Positions 49,301 through 58,920 of a stretch of DNA of 64,000 nt are shown here, piece by piece; position 1 is the first letter of the stretch, and each line of letters begins with the position of its first letter. The translations under genes and the position numbers were made by a program. Under the pieces are notes generated by a model. That model was not told the origin of the DNA and did no database searches. It was given only the letters and a program-made list of their open reading frames with translations. The stretch lies in contig NC_057377.1 in assembly GCF_016906535.1 (NCBI RefSeq), positions 1,488,001-1,552,000 of the forward strand, given 5' to 3'. The stretch is from Rhizoctonia solani (lineage: Eukaryota; Basidiomycota; Agaricomycetes; Cantharellales; Ceratobasidiaceae).

Positions 49301-49846
49301 CAGCGGCGTTGATCCCAGCTGTGAATGCACTGACACGATCCGTCAGTCGCACTCCCAATGGGCTATCTTGCAAGCAAAGGCCCGGAAATTTGTATTTAGG
49401 CTGGTCGATGATGTTTCCTACACAGCGAGAGCTACCGAATCCAACGCCGGTAGTCAAAGCCGCTGAAAAAAATCAAGGTAAATTACAGATTAAATTTCAC
49501 CGATAATGCCATTCTTACTTTTTTCCTCGATAGACATTGGTGCAACAAACTTGGCAGCAAGAGCAAGAGCTTGAGACCAGGTCCTTGGGGTATTTCCTTT
49601 TACAAAGTAATCATCGGGCAAAACCCCAGTTGGTACTGGAGTATTGGGGGCAGTGGTATTGATAGGAGCTGTGCTGGTCGTTGCTGATGCAGTGGGTAGG
49701 ATAGTACCAGTAGCAATCGTCGAGTTCGCTGCGGCAGGGGATCCTGGTACAATGGCCGCCGAACTATCGGCACGTTTTAGTGCGTCCCCGTTGGGGGCAG
49801 CAGCAGCAGAGGCCACCAAGGCAGCGGCAAGCGCAATTCGAACCAT
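46358..49846 (-). CDS. Secreted GH3 beta-glucosidase
   Basis: Glycoside hydrolase family 3 enzymes release glucose from cellobiose and related glycosides. Met 49846 begins a signal peptide ([18 protein letters not shown]). A Ser/Thr/Ala/Pro-rich linker of about 60 residues follows, probably O-glycosylated. The catalytic TIM-like domain has [23 protein letters not shown] and the nucleophile context MSDWWATHS. The second domain contains [17 protein letters not shown] and the TVDGNRGDR loop. A fibronectin type III-like C-terminal domain contains [14 protein letters not shown] and [10 protein letters not shown], and the protein ends RLKGIFA. Many introns of 45-65 nt interrupt it and I did not fix every border. 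Estimated length is about 860 residues, normal for the family. Its nearest neighbour is laccase 3, also secreted. Confidence 0.92.
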
Positions 49847-50563
49847 GCTGGACCTGAGTCAAGTCAAAGCTTGGTGGTTGGGGACCCGATGAGGATGAGG
49901 GAGTCTACATACCATAGCTCAAGGCTTTCATACTCGCAGAAAATTCGGTGCTAGCAGGCATCGTAAAGCGTAGATCGGTCTTTAGACAAATACCCTCCGC
50001 ATGGTTTGTAGGGCTGCAAACTGAAAAATGGGTTCTTATTGTTCTATCAGGACGATTACCAGTGCAGGGAAAGGTCACGAGGCGCCTATATAATATAACT
50101 TTTGAGGAAACTTTGTGATTCGGATTGGCGAATGTCTAAGCGTTTGAGTAAAGAGAAGGCTGGGCACCGGACTTGAGTCTAGGTTCAGACATCAGTAATA
50201 TAGGCGAAGCATCCAATGACTAGAGCTCGGATATTTCTGCACGGCTTTGCGTACCAATTAGGATACGAAGGTCTTCGAAGAAGCTAAGGCGGGGATCAAC
50301 CGGCGCTCGCCCAGTCCTAGGGCCGCTTAGGTATTCCCACGAATTCACACGAATCCCTTAATTCAGCCTAAATATTTAATTTTCCAGAGGAGATACTGAC
50401 AGCGTAGCAGTACAGTAGTACAGGATACAACGCACCAAATGTGACTAGAACTTGGCAGCACTCGAATATCAATGCGATACTTCTTTCCCAACGACCCAGC
50501 CTACAGCCCTCGAACATAGGCTGAAATTTTCGCAAAGAAAAAAAAATTTGATGAAACGGTCAA
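49847..50563. other. Intergenic, no gene seen
   Basis: This is the promoter region of the beta-glucosidase and the 3' flank of NIPSNAP, both on the minus strand. Nothing else was recognised. Confidence 0.5.
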
Positions 50564-52007
50564 TTATTTCAATGGGCTGAACGGGAGGGCAGCCAAAATA
50601 GACGAGTCCATGGTCCGTGCCATTTGACTCGTCTAAATTAATAATCCGAATCATTCAGTAATCGAAGAATAAATGTACAAATAAACAAACCTTATGCACA
50701 GTGTCGCTCCAGCCATCTACTTTCCATGCCCTCTCCCTGGTCAGTTTTCTCGTTTCGAGATCCCTTTAAAACCGAATTCAATATGGCTCTCGATCGGTGA
50801 TAACGGACATACGGGTATTGCCACAGGTGATGGACTTCATGGAGCCGCCCAACTTGAGAAAACCAAGCGCCAACCGGTTTTACAAACTGCTTGCGTGCTT
50901 CAATACCGCTACGCCTGTAAATTTAGAAATTGACCACATAAGTTTTATGCCAAGTGGTAACAATCTAATGCAGATACACGCACCAAACGTTTTCCCATTC
51001 AAGCAAGCTTCCTGGTTGAAGAGTGTATGATCGAAGCTCGAAAATACCACCTTGTTCGTGAGGAGGACTCGACGGGAGGAAGGCGAACTCTTGGCAGAGT
51101 TGTTGATTGCGGGAAAGTAGATACGGACGTAATGCTGCCTCGCTCTCGCGAATCTACAAAATGCCAAGAAAGTAATTAATTGGTATTATATTCGGCAATT
51201 CTAGCTTGAGGAAATGTGGAGTTTAGGAAAGTACCGGGTGGGGGCGTGACACATGTGAGAACGCTGAGGCGGCTAAAACGTGGGAGGATGAACGGATAGG
51301 CACGCACCTTTGGAGACTCTCTTGCGGCCTGAGTGGTACGATCATAACCTTTGTAGTTCTCATACTCGAGAATGTGAACTATAGTGAGAGTTAGGAAATG
51401 AGACTATATGCGGAGGAACGCTTTACCAAAAGTATCCAATTTGCCCACTGTAACCTCCCAACTACCAGTCAGCTTGACGTGCAAATCAGAATCTGCCAAC
51501 AGTCCCGTGTAGTGTTTCTCACTGGAATTTTCTTAGTCAATGCACTATCGTAAAAATACTGCACGGCTTACGCGGCCTTTTTATATTCTTCAACCTTGTC
51601 CGGCTTGACGTGGTGGACTGGGCAGTATTAGGGTTACCTTGAATGCCCGCGATGGAGCCGATATCAATGAAACGACATACTTTCAAACTATTAAAAACAC
51701 ATACTTAGCATATTTCTGGCGACTCTTGGATGAAAACCTTACCCCATGGATGTATTTACCACGACCAATCAATCTCGAATACTGTTGGATCTCAAGCTCT
51801 CCTTCTTTCTTTGCCTGTTCGCTGCCATACAAAACGCTCTAATTTATTTTAATAATATATAATGAGAGTGAGGGGGTCAGTATAAAGCATTGATCAGAGA
51901 TCAAAGTCCAGTATACAACTCACGTTCAGCAGTCCACGCGTTTGAATAGCACTCGCCCTAGGGACGGCCTGGCGGACTGCACCAGCACGCAAAGCGGGAA
52001 CGATCAT
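50564..52007 (-). CDS. NIPSNAP family mitochondrial protein
   Basis: NIPSNAP proteins are conserved mitochondrial proteins with two ferredoxin-like halves; in animals they are linked to mitophagy signalling. Met 52007 begins a basic presequence (MIVPALRAGAVRQAVPRAS). Exons then encode SVLYGSEQAKKEGELEIQQYS with GRGKYIHG, a FVHILEYENYKGYDR-type segment, GGIFELRSY and QPGSLLEW. Next come RSGIEARKQFVKPVGAWFSQVG with LHEVHHLWQYP, DLETRKLTRERAW with GWSDTVHK, and the family's ending ILAALPFSPLK before the stop at 50564. About nine short exons give roughly 300 residues. The frame upstream of 52007 stays open, but the presequence fits the chosen Met. The start lies 236 bp from that of the HAD hydrolase on the other strand. 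Confidence 0.9.
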
Positions 52008-52243
52008 GACGAAACGTGATGAATCAGTGGAGTGGTGGTTGTGGTCAAGTACAGTACTCTGGGAACGCCATGCCCAGAAGCAGAGGGGTTGTTCTTCCAG
52101 GATGTCAAGATGCCCACGTGACTGCGGAGATCTCAACCGTGACATCAGCTTGGATTCGCATCTACTTTCGGGGCGCGGTTGAGTGATAATTTACTAAAGG
52201 AGCGTCTCGGCAAATTATATTAGATACTACCACCGTATATATT

Positions 52244-53147
52244 ATGACATCTTCACTCACTGGTGTCAAGGCGCTCGTATTCGACGTTTTTGGAACAGTA
52301 TTCGATTGGCATACGAACGTTACAAAGATTCTTGCCGCCCACGCACGTCCAGAATCAACCTTAACCGGTGCGCAGTGGGCCCTGTTTGCTCACAAGTGGC
52401 GCCAAGGGATCTTTATCTATCGTCGCGCAGCTGTCGAACGTGGGAAATACTTTAGTCCGGAAACAATCTACCTGCGGACTCTTGAAGAACTGGTGAGAAC
52501 AGAAGATGTCAATGAAGGGTGGGACGAAGCAACAATGAAGGTTATTTCCGAAGCATGGAAAGCACAGACCCCATGGGAGGACACCCCGATAGGAATGAAA
52601 TCACTCAAGACTAAGTTCATTGTGTAAGTGAATCAATGTATTGGTACATCCGTGCGTTGATTGTAAATTGGGGTGTGATAGCGTAGCCTTATCTAATGGC
52701 TCAGCAAAAGACTTGATCACTATGGTACGCACGCCGGATATTTGCACATTGTTTCACGTATCACCCAGCTATTCAACGTAGAATCGTGCTTCTGGGGTCA
52801 CCTGGGATTACATCTTGACCTCTGATATCATTAACGCAATCAAGCCATCCCCAGAGGCCTACAAAGCTGCCATCCGCCTTCTTGGACTGAAACCGGAAGA
52901 AATTGCAATGGTCGCTGCTCATGAATACGATCTAGAAGCAGCCAAATCTCAGTATGTCTATATTTAATTGGGATTATAGGAGCTTAAAATCTCCAATCTG
53001 AGCAGCGGGATGAAAACGGTTTATATCGATCGCGACACCGAGGATACTATGATAGACAAGAGTACCCTAAAAGGTCGGTTTGACCTGTTTATTGAAAGTG
53101 GGGGGCTCCAGCAGCTTGCAAAAAAACTGGAGAGTCAGCCTGAATAA
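52244..53147 (+). CDS. Haloacid dehalogenase-type hydrolase (type II-like)
   Basis: Four exons (52244-52623, 52682-52724, 52782-52951, 53006-53147) join in phase to 244 residues. HAD motif I is FDVFGTVFDW with the nucleophilic Asp, and motif II is ALSNGS. Motif III is the Lys of AIKPSPEAY, and motif IV is AAHEYDLEAAKSHGMKTVYI. The order and spacing match type II haloacid dehalogenases, a group that includes L-2-haloacid dehalogenases and many hydrolases of unknown substrate. No targeting signal is seen, so it is probably cytosolic. The substrate cannot be told from the sequence. It is divergent from NIPSNAP and convergent with the reductase gene downstream. Confidence 0.9.
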
Positions 53148-53293
53148 ACGCCTAAGTTTCCCAAGTCCGAGCCCTATGCGCTTTCGAAATGGCCGCATAC
53201 ACAATGAATAAAATATAAAAGTGTAATATACAGATTATATCGAACAGTGCACAAGCCAAAGTCCAGACCTCCCAGAATCCTAACCAGGCGCGT

Positions 53294-54114
53294 TCAATAA
53301 GCAACAACCCAAGATTTACCGGCCCATTTATTCCAATCTGCTAATACCTGTTCCGCCACGAAATGAGCGACGTCCGCCCGAGAGACCGTCCAAGCACTGG
53401 TCAACTCCTCTCCGACCCTATATGCATCCGCCTTTTGATTCCCCAAACATTCTCCGTCGGTGAACATGGCCGGGCGTACAACGACCAAGTTCTGTGCGCC
53501 GAACCAGCCACCTTCTACCCCTTCATTCCATCCGGCAGCGTTTCGCACATTCTTCTCAAGACCAATCTTGTCTTCGTGGGCTGTACGGAGCGCATACTTG
53601 TACACCGGTTTCAGTGGTAATGGGAGTAATGCGTGGGTACGCTTATCGAGTCCGTTGGACGTGATTGCGATAAGTTTGGGGCGAGTAGCGGGAGTAGTCG
53701 AGGATTGGATGATAGATAGTATTATTTCCGAGCACCGAGTTGTGAGATCGGCCGGTGTCAGAACAAAACCTTGTGTGATAGAGAACTTGGGATAGCCACC
53801 TATGATATTGAGGTTTACATTGATTATGGAGCTATGATCGCGTATAAAATGGACTAACCAATGCCGAAATACACTACGTCTACTTCCCCGTTGGATTTTG
53901 TAGCATCCCAAGCTTGTTGAACATCTTCCCGAACCAAGCCATCGCCACCTATCAGCTTGACTTTACCATCACGAACATAGCTAGCCATAGCCGAATCAGA
54001 TTCCATAGCATCAGGATTACGAAGTAGAAGAGTGCATGTATGGCCTTGTGCCACTAAACGGTGAGCTAAGAAGTAGCCAACATTACGGGATGCTCCTAAG
54101 AGTAAGACGCGCAT
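53294..54114 (-). CDS. NAD(P)-binding Rossmann-fold protein
   Basis: Two exons (54114-53859, 53799-53294) join in phase to 253 residues. The N-terminus MRVLLLGASRNVGYFLAHRLV holds the GASRNVG dinucleotide-binding loop of atypical short-chain or NmrA-like proteins. Further on are VDVVYFGIGG, a PKLIAITSNGLDK strand, and a C-terminal SRADVAHFVAEQVL helix typical of this group. There is no clear YxxxK catalytic pair in the usual place, so it may be a reductase of the NAD(P)H-binding family or a redox sensor. Upstream lies the truncated duplicate of the aldo/keto reductase, whose edge (54334) is 220 bp from this start codon. Confidence 0.85.
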
Positions 54115-54333
54115 ATTGACCGTAAATGAGATTCAGAGTAAATGGGAATCGAGCCTTAAGAAAGGATGAGGAAGAGTTAGCCTTATCTTGCACATACTTA
54201 TAAACTTTCGCCACAAGTACAACAAATGTAGCTACGAGAGTGGTTCGGTCGACGTATTTGACCCGCGCGCCGGTCCAGCCGCGCTCCAGATCGTTGTAGG
54301 CTACTATCCGATGTGGATTCGGCGTTGACAAAT

Positions 54334-54978
54334 TGCGGTAGAGATAGAGGTTTCGCTGTGGAGCTATGGAGAGGAAACTCGCAAAGGTGCGCTTCTGCCT
54401 TTTGCGGGCAGGGTTGGCGTGCTGACTCGATTGTGTGCCAGTGATCTCCAAGGCCGCGGATATCGGGGCAGTTGTAGCGGCATATAGTCCACTCGGTCAA
54501 GGAGCGTTGACCGGAAAGCTAAACCTGGCCGATCTAGGCAAGGATGACCACCGCAGTCATTACCCCAAGTTCCAAGAGGAGGTGATCAACTCGGCTTGGG
54601 TCAGAGCTCTCTTACTGATGATGCTGTTTAACTTGCAGAGCTTCAAGAAAAACGTAAAACTGGTGGACGCACTGAAGGCCCTTGCCGAAAAGAAAGGGGT
54701 TACGACTGCTCAGCTCAGCCTTGCCTGGGTTTCCTCGCTTGGGCATCATGTAGTCCCGATTCCAGGCTCCACGTAAGTACCAAGACCCATGCGATTCCGT
54801 AGAGCGTGACTGAATTGTTTATAACTGCAGGCGCGCAGCTCGGACAGTAGAAAATGCATCTGCAGCTTCAATCGAACTAAGCAAAGAAGAGCTAGAAGAA
54901 ATCGCGGATATCATTGGAGCCAACCCTGTGTCCGGGGACCGGTATCCTGAACGATTGATGCAAACCGTCTGGCGATAG
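54334..54978 (+). pseudogene. 5'-truncated aldo/keto reductase duplicate
   Basis: This is the last part of the aldo/keto reductase gene, starting inside the exon for VEIEVSLWSYGEETRK. It continues through KAADIGAVVAAYSPLGQGAL, VVPIPGST and RTVENASAASIE to the stop at 54978. The two introns seen here are also retained. The N-terminal half with the catalytic Tyr is missing, so no working enzyme is expected even though the remaining frame is intact. It keeps HHVVPIP where copy 1 has QHVVPIP, and ends RLMQTVWR instead of QLMKTVWR. It could still be transcribed from upstream DNA. Confidence 0.82.
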
Positions 54979-55601
54979 GCTTCTAGACTTGAGCGCTTTC
55001 CTTGTTGCAATCTCTCACAATCTGTAAACACTCTAGCTATGCGTACATATCTGTTGTGTTTTGATAGTGGCAATAGAGATATGATTGACAAGAAAACATC
55101 TGTATGATTCTCATTTCCTCAACAAAGGTGGGGGCCCAGACGAGCTTGGCAACCCATAGAGGGGCTCGGGTGCTGAAATAAGCTTCAGTCAGGCATCATG
55201 GTCAGAGTATTCCTATTACAGAATACAGGAATATCAGGAAAATAGGTGCTGCACACAAACGAGATTTGTTTGTGTAACTGAGTGTAGATTTCTGAAAGGA
55301 AACAGATCGATGGCTGTTAACTTGTTCAGGATCGAACACCTTGAACCTTGCAAAAGCTCACGATACTTGTGCGCTTGGTTCTGGTGCAAGTCAGGGGGTG
55401 GGTGGACGGGCTTAGCGGCTTTCCGACTGCCGGAGCACCTACACGTATATACGTCACCGTACTCGGACTGGCGTGGCCGAGTGAGGGTAGCTGCCCTCAC
55501 TTGCTCCCAATTTCAGAAAGTTATACTGGTTCTCATGTTCATTCCGGCATGCAGCAATAATAAATTTACATAAATAAATATTACAATATATAACAATCCG
55601 C

Positions 55602-56443
55602 AGTAAATAAAGACTATGCATACAATGAACCTTGACCCTTAGTACTAGTTCTGAGCTCAAAACCGGTCTCTAAAGGGTACTAGTGTCCCTCCTTACTATG
55701 GGTTTCAGGGAGCATCAATCTCCCTGGTGTACTATAAGCCTGCCACGCGGGAGTACGTTCTGAACTTTCCCTATTGGGTGCCGCTACGCTCATGATTTCA
55801 ACCTCGAAAATTATAGTTTAGCCCATGGCTAGTAGTGAGATATCCTACTTACTATTCCCCTTTGTGAGACACCCACACAGTAGCTATTTCGATCAGCCAC
55901 TCCGTTCTCGCTTGTGATAGGACGAAGTCTGATTGAAGAGTAATGTTACTCCCGAGCCTGACCCAACTATACTAGGTGCCACTCACATCCCGCCCGAACC
56001 ATCGGCACATAGTTCGAGAAAAAAGGGGCTTGGATACCCCAGAGATATTCCAGCTCCTGCTTCAACTCTATCGTAATGAAACCCTTTGGTCTTGTCATCT
56101 CCCGGCTTAGTAATAAACCATTTAACGGGATTCCCGTACTTGGATAAATTCCACTAGAATTCCGTCGAGTAGACATGAGTACAAGCATGTATGAGCCAAC
56201 TTTGAAACGAGAGTGGTTACTTGCTGTTCTTGTGCCAACGCTAGATATCAGACCCGGTGTCACAACGATCGGGGCACCGACGTCTACCCAAGTGGCGTAC
56301 ATACACGCGGTATCGTCCGAGTCCTGAGGCGGTACCCCGCCCTGGAATGTAGCGCGCAAATTGAACAATCCTTCGTCCCCGGTGAATTCGATCATGTTCA
56401 GAAGCTTAGGATGTTTCGGAAGACGTGGACGCTAAAGGACTAG
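55602..56443. other. Insertion within the duplication, flanked by TCCGC
   Basis: The block is absent from copy 1, where the two flanks are continuous (around 30550-30554, read as GCGGA on plus). TCCGC occurs at 55597-55601 and 56444-56448 but only once in copy 1, so it may be a target-site duplication. I see no clear terminal inverted repeats, poly-A or transposase. It holds the candidate gene at 55798-56395. Confidence 0.55.
55798..56395 (-). CDS. Hypothetical protein inside the insertion
   Basis: The first exon (56395-55987) is open for 136 codons and reads like protein (GVPPQDSDDTACMYATWVDVG, then GIYPSTGIPLNGLLLSREM). A GT-AG intron leads in phase to a second exon (55928-55853), and a tentative third exon ends at 55798, for about 171 residues in total. 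I recognise no family. The start lies about 50 bp inside the insertion, so any promoter would come partly from the duplicated DNA. The 3' end is uncertain. Confidence 0.35.
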
Positions 56444-56510
56444 TCCGCCCTTGAGCGTGGTTTATATATAGTGAGTTGTGTGACGCAACTCGTGTACCGT
56501 AGCGCATTAC

Positions 56511-57117
56511 ATTATATTCTGATGCACTGCCCGGCGGAAGAGCAATCCTTAGGTAAACTTACACGCACAACGATAAAGAGCCGGCTGATACATTCTTGGA
56601 TGAGTGTTTCTGTCCATCTTTAATATACAACCTCATGGCGAGACCCAAAAATGCAGATTTTCCGGACACCGAAACCCGCGCCTTGTATGCAGAGATATTG
56701 GACCATCAGAACATGCTGTGCACCAAGAACACACGTTGAGCGAGATCCCCATAAATCACGTACACCTGTATATTCAGGATCCGAGCTTTATAATTATCAT
56801 CGTTCGATCCAAAATAAGCCCAAGAAGCATCGGGTGGCATGATGGAGGCCCACCAAGGGGTCGGCGAAAAGCCCGAATTCAGTACCAATTTCAAATATCT
56901 GGTCTCCCTATATTTCGCTTGATCAGTCAGCGACTCGGCACTTGAGTCAGCCAATTCCACTTCTAAACTGCTTTGCTGAATAACTTTTGAGTTCTCATTG
57001 AACCAACCTTGGTCAGTCGGGCTTATAAAACCCGTCATGCGTGACGTCAGCCAGATCAATGTCACGGGCTCACGCACACACTTCCCCGTCTCTTGTTTGG
57101 AAGTATAAAAGCCGGGC
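56511..57117. other. Intergenic, no supported gene
   Basis: An open frame of 137 codons occurs on the minus strand (57119-56706). It overlaps the GST start and its promoter, has no recognised domain, and I do not call it. Confidence 0.4.
57104..57110 (+). promoter_or_regulatory. TATA-like element before the second GST
   Basis: TATAAAA ends 8 nt before the first Met codon at 57118 but 92 nt before the second in-frame Met at 57202. The spacing to the second is more usual for a fungal TATA box. Confidence 0.45.
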
Positions 57118-58332
57118 ATGATTAGAGGTCTTGTTTCGACACAACCACTTCGTCAAGTTGCTCGCAAACCGTTCTATTCAAGCTCGATATTTGTTAAAGG
57201 GATGGCTACTTCTGGTCCTGCTGCGTTGCAAAATGAAAAGGGGTTGCATCTGTTGTGAGTAATTTGATAGCATAGTAGTTAGATAGGACTTTACTGACGT
57301 ATTAATATACAGGACGATGCCCACTCCCAATGGTATGGGAAAATACCAACTTCATTATGTTCGTTGATCTAAAGACTGTGTTAATAACAGGCCGCAAAGT
57401 TCAAACTGCGCTTGAGGAACTCAAAGACGTCTACCAGACTCCATTTTCATGGACCTGTACGTTTGATCAAGGACTTAATGAACACTCACTGACCACACTG
57501 GACAGATATCGACATTAGCAAGAATATTCAAAAGGAACCCTGGTTCCTCAGCCTGAACCCAAACGGTCGTATCCCAACGCTGGTCGATAACAGCCAGTCC
57601 AAGCCGTTCCCGGTGATGGAATCGGGCGCAATCCTATTGTACCTTGATCAAGTAAGCCTTACAACGCCTTCTGTGACTTTTCGAAGGGTTTGCTCATGAT
57701 CATCACCGACACCGCCAGTTCTATGATAAGAATAAAGTTGTAAGTGCCCTTGTCCGAGTCTTCCGCGGCGACCGAGCTGGTTGCTAATTATAGACTATAT
57801 ACAGTTCGGATTTGCCGATCCTCTGGAGCATAATGAAATGTTGCAGTGGCTGTTCTGGATGAATGCCGGTCTTGGACCGATGCAAGGCCAGCTGAACCAT
57901 TTTAACAAGTTTGCTCCAGAGAAAATTGAGTATGGAATCAAGCGGTACCATGATGAGACTCTCAGGCTGTTGAGCGTCATTGACGATCATTTGTCGGGTA
58001 TGTCAGAATTTGAGGAGCGTTATCATTATCTAATCTAACTCTATTTGTTTAGGCAAATGGACCAAAGAACCCGAGCGAGAATATCTCGCTGGTAATGGTA
58101 AAGGAAAGTACAGCTGGGCGGACATTTCGACTTATCCATGGTGAGTTACGTACGGTGAAGTTGGGAATGGTAGACATTTGACGCGGTATGCCGTAGGGTT
58201 TACATTGCGGAATTTAGTGGTATTACCAAGGATGAGCTGGCATCGTTGAAGCATCTGAATGCTTGGCTCGAGAGAATCACCCAGCGACCGGCTGTCCAGA
58301 GAGCACTTAACAACTACGCGAAGCCGGAGTAG
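57118..58332 (+). CDS. Glutathione S-transferase, Ure2/Nu-like
   Basis: Eight exons (57118-57254, 57313-57332, 57391-57456, 57506-57651, 57719-57739, 57805-57997, 58053-58140, 58197-58332) join in phase to 268 residues. The thioredoxin fold has [17 protein letters not shown], the cis-Pro segment [12 protein letters not shown] and the glutathione motif [15 protein letters not shown]. The helical domain contains [20 protein letters not shown], typical of Ure2-like and YfcG-like GSTs. It ends [15 protein letters not shown]. The first 28 residues are basic and Ser-rich like a mitochondrial presequence. Starting at Met 29 (57202) would give a cytosolic form, and the TATA-like element favours that start. 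It probably acts on peroxides or disulfides rather than classical electrophiles, by family analogy. Confidence 0.91.
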
Positions 58333-58920
58333 ATGGATGTGTTTTAATTCAAGTGTGCAATTAAAATACTATAATAAATGGTCTATTTCAACTTGAGCTC
58401 ATGATCAGGCCCGTTGAAAGGTTTGACAGTGTGTTTCCCAAGGAGGATATGTGGTGAGAGCAAAAAGGAAGACAGATGATCCCCTGGGAATGAGTGTATT
58501 CGGGCGGCTCCGGATGATCTACGGACAGCTAAGTCAAAAAAGTCGTTTGTAATCAACCCTGGGGCGCGCCTAGTCGCGTGTGAATGCGGGGAAGCACCGG
58601 GGCAGTTTTCGCGTTTTCCTATTGCGGGAACTGGAGCCGACACCTGCGTGAGAAAGGCTTGGACATGAGATAGTGCATTAAACTCGGATATAACATAGTG
58701 TTGGACACGCAGCCAAGGCAGAGGCAGACAAGGGTGGTAGAATTGCATCAACTCAAATTAACCGCCGAAGTTATCCGAACTCGACTCTTCGGTCGGGTGC
58801 AGTACATGCACTCTTAGCTCCCACCACCACCACTCACCGCTCCCCACTTGCTTTCTACTTCTATAGATTTGCTTGCTGTCTTATTTATCCTCTAGATTGT
58901 GGTAATAGTTCTCAGCAACA
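58333..58920. other. Intergenic, promoter of the carrier gene
   Basis: This is the 3' flank of the GST and the upstream region of the mitochondrial carrier. No gene or distinct motif was recognised. Confidence 0.5.

Larger units (their letters stand above)
54334..56510 (+). repeat. Segmental duplication, copy 2, interrupted by an insertion
   Basis: This is an inverted copy of 30488-31817. Homology begins at a GCGGTAGAGATAGAGG sequence and continues to 55601, then resumes at 56444-56510. The missing middle is a block of 842 bp with TCCGC on both sides. The part up to about 55128 is almost identical to copy 1. The part beyond it differs by frequent substitutions and small gaps. Confidence 0.85.

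Noticed and set aside
56706..57119. Minus-strand frame of 137 codons upstream of the second GST
   Set aside because: It overlaps the GST start and TATA-like element, has no recognised domain and no partner exons; chance frame is the simpler explanation.
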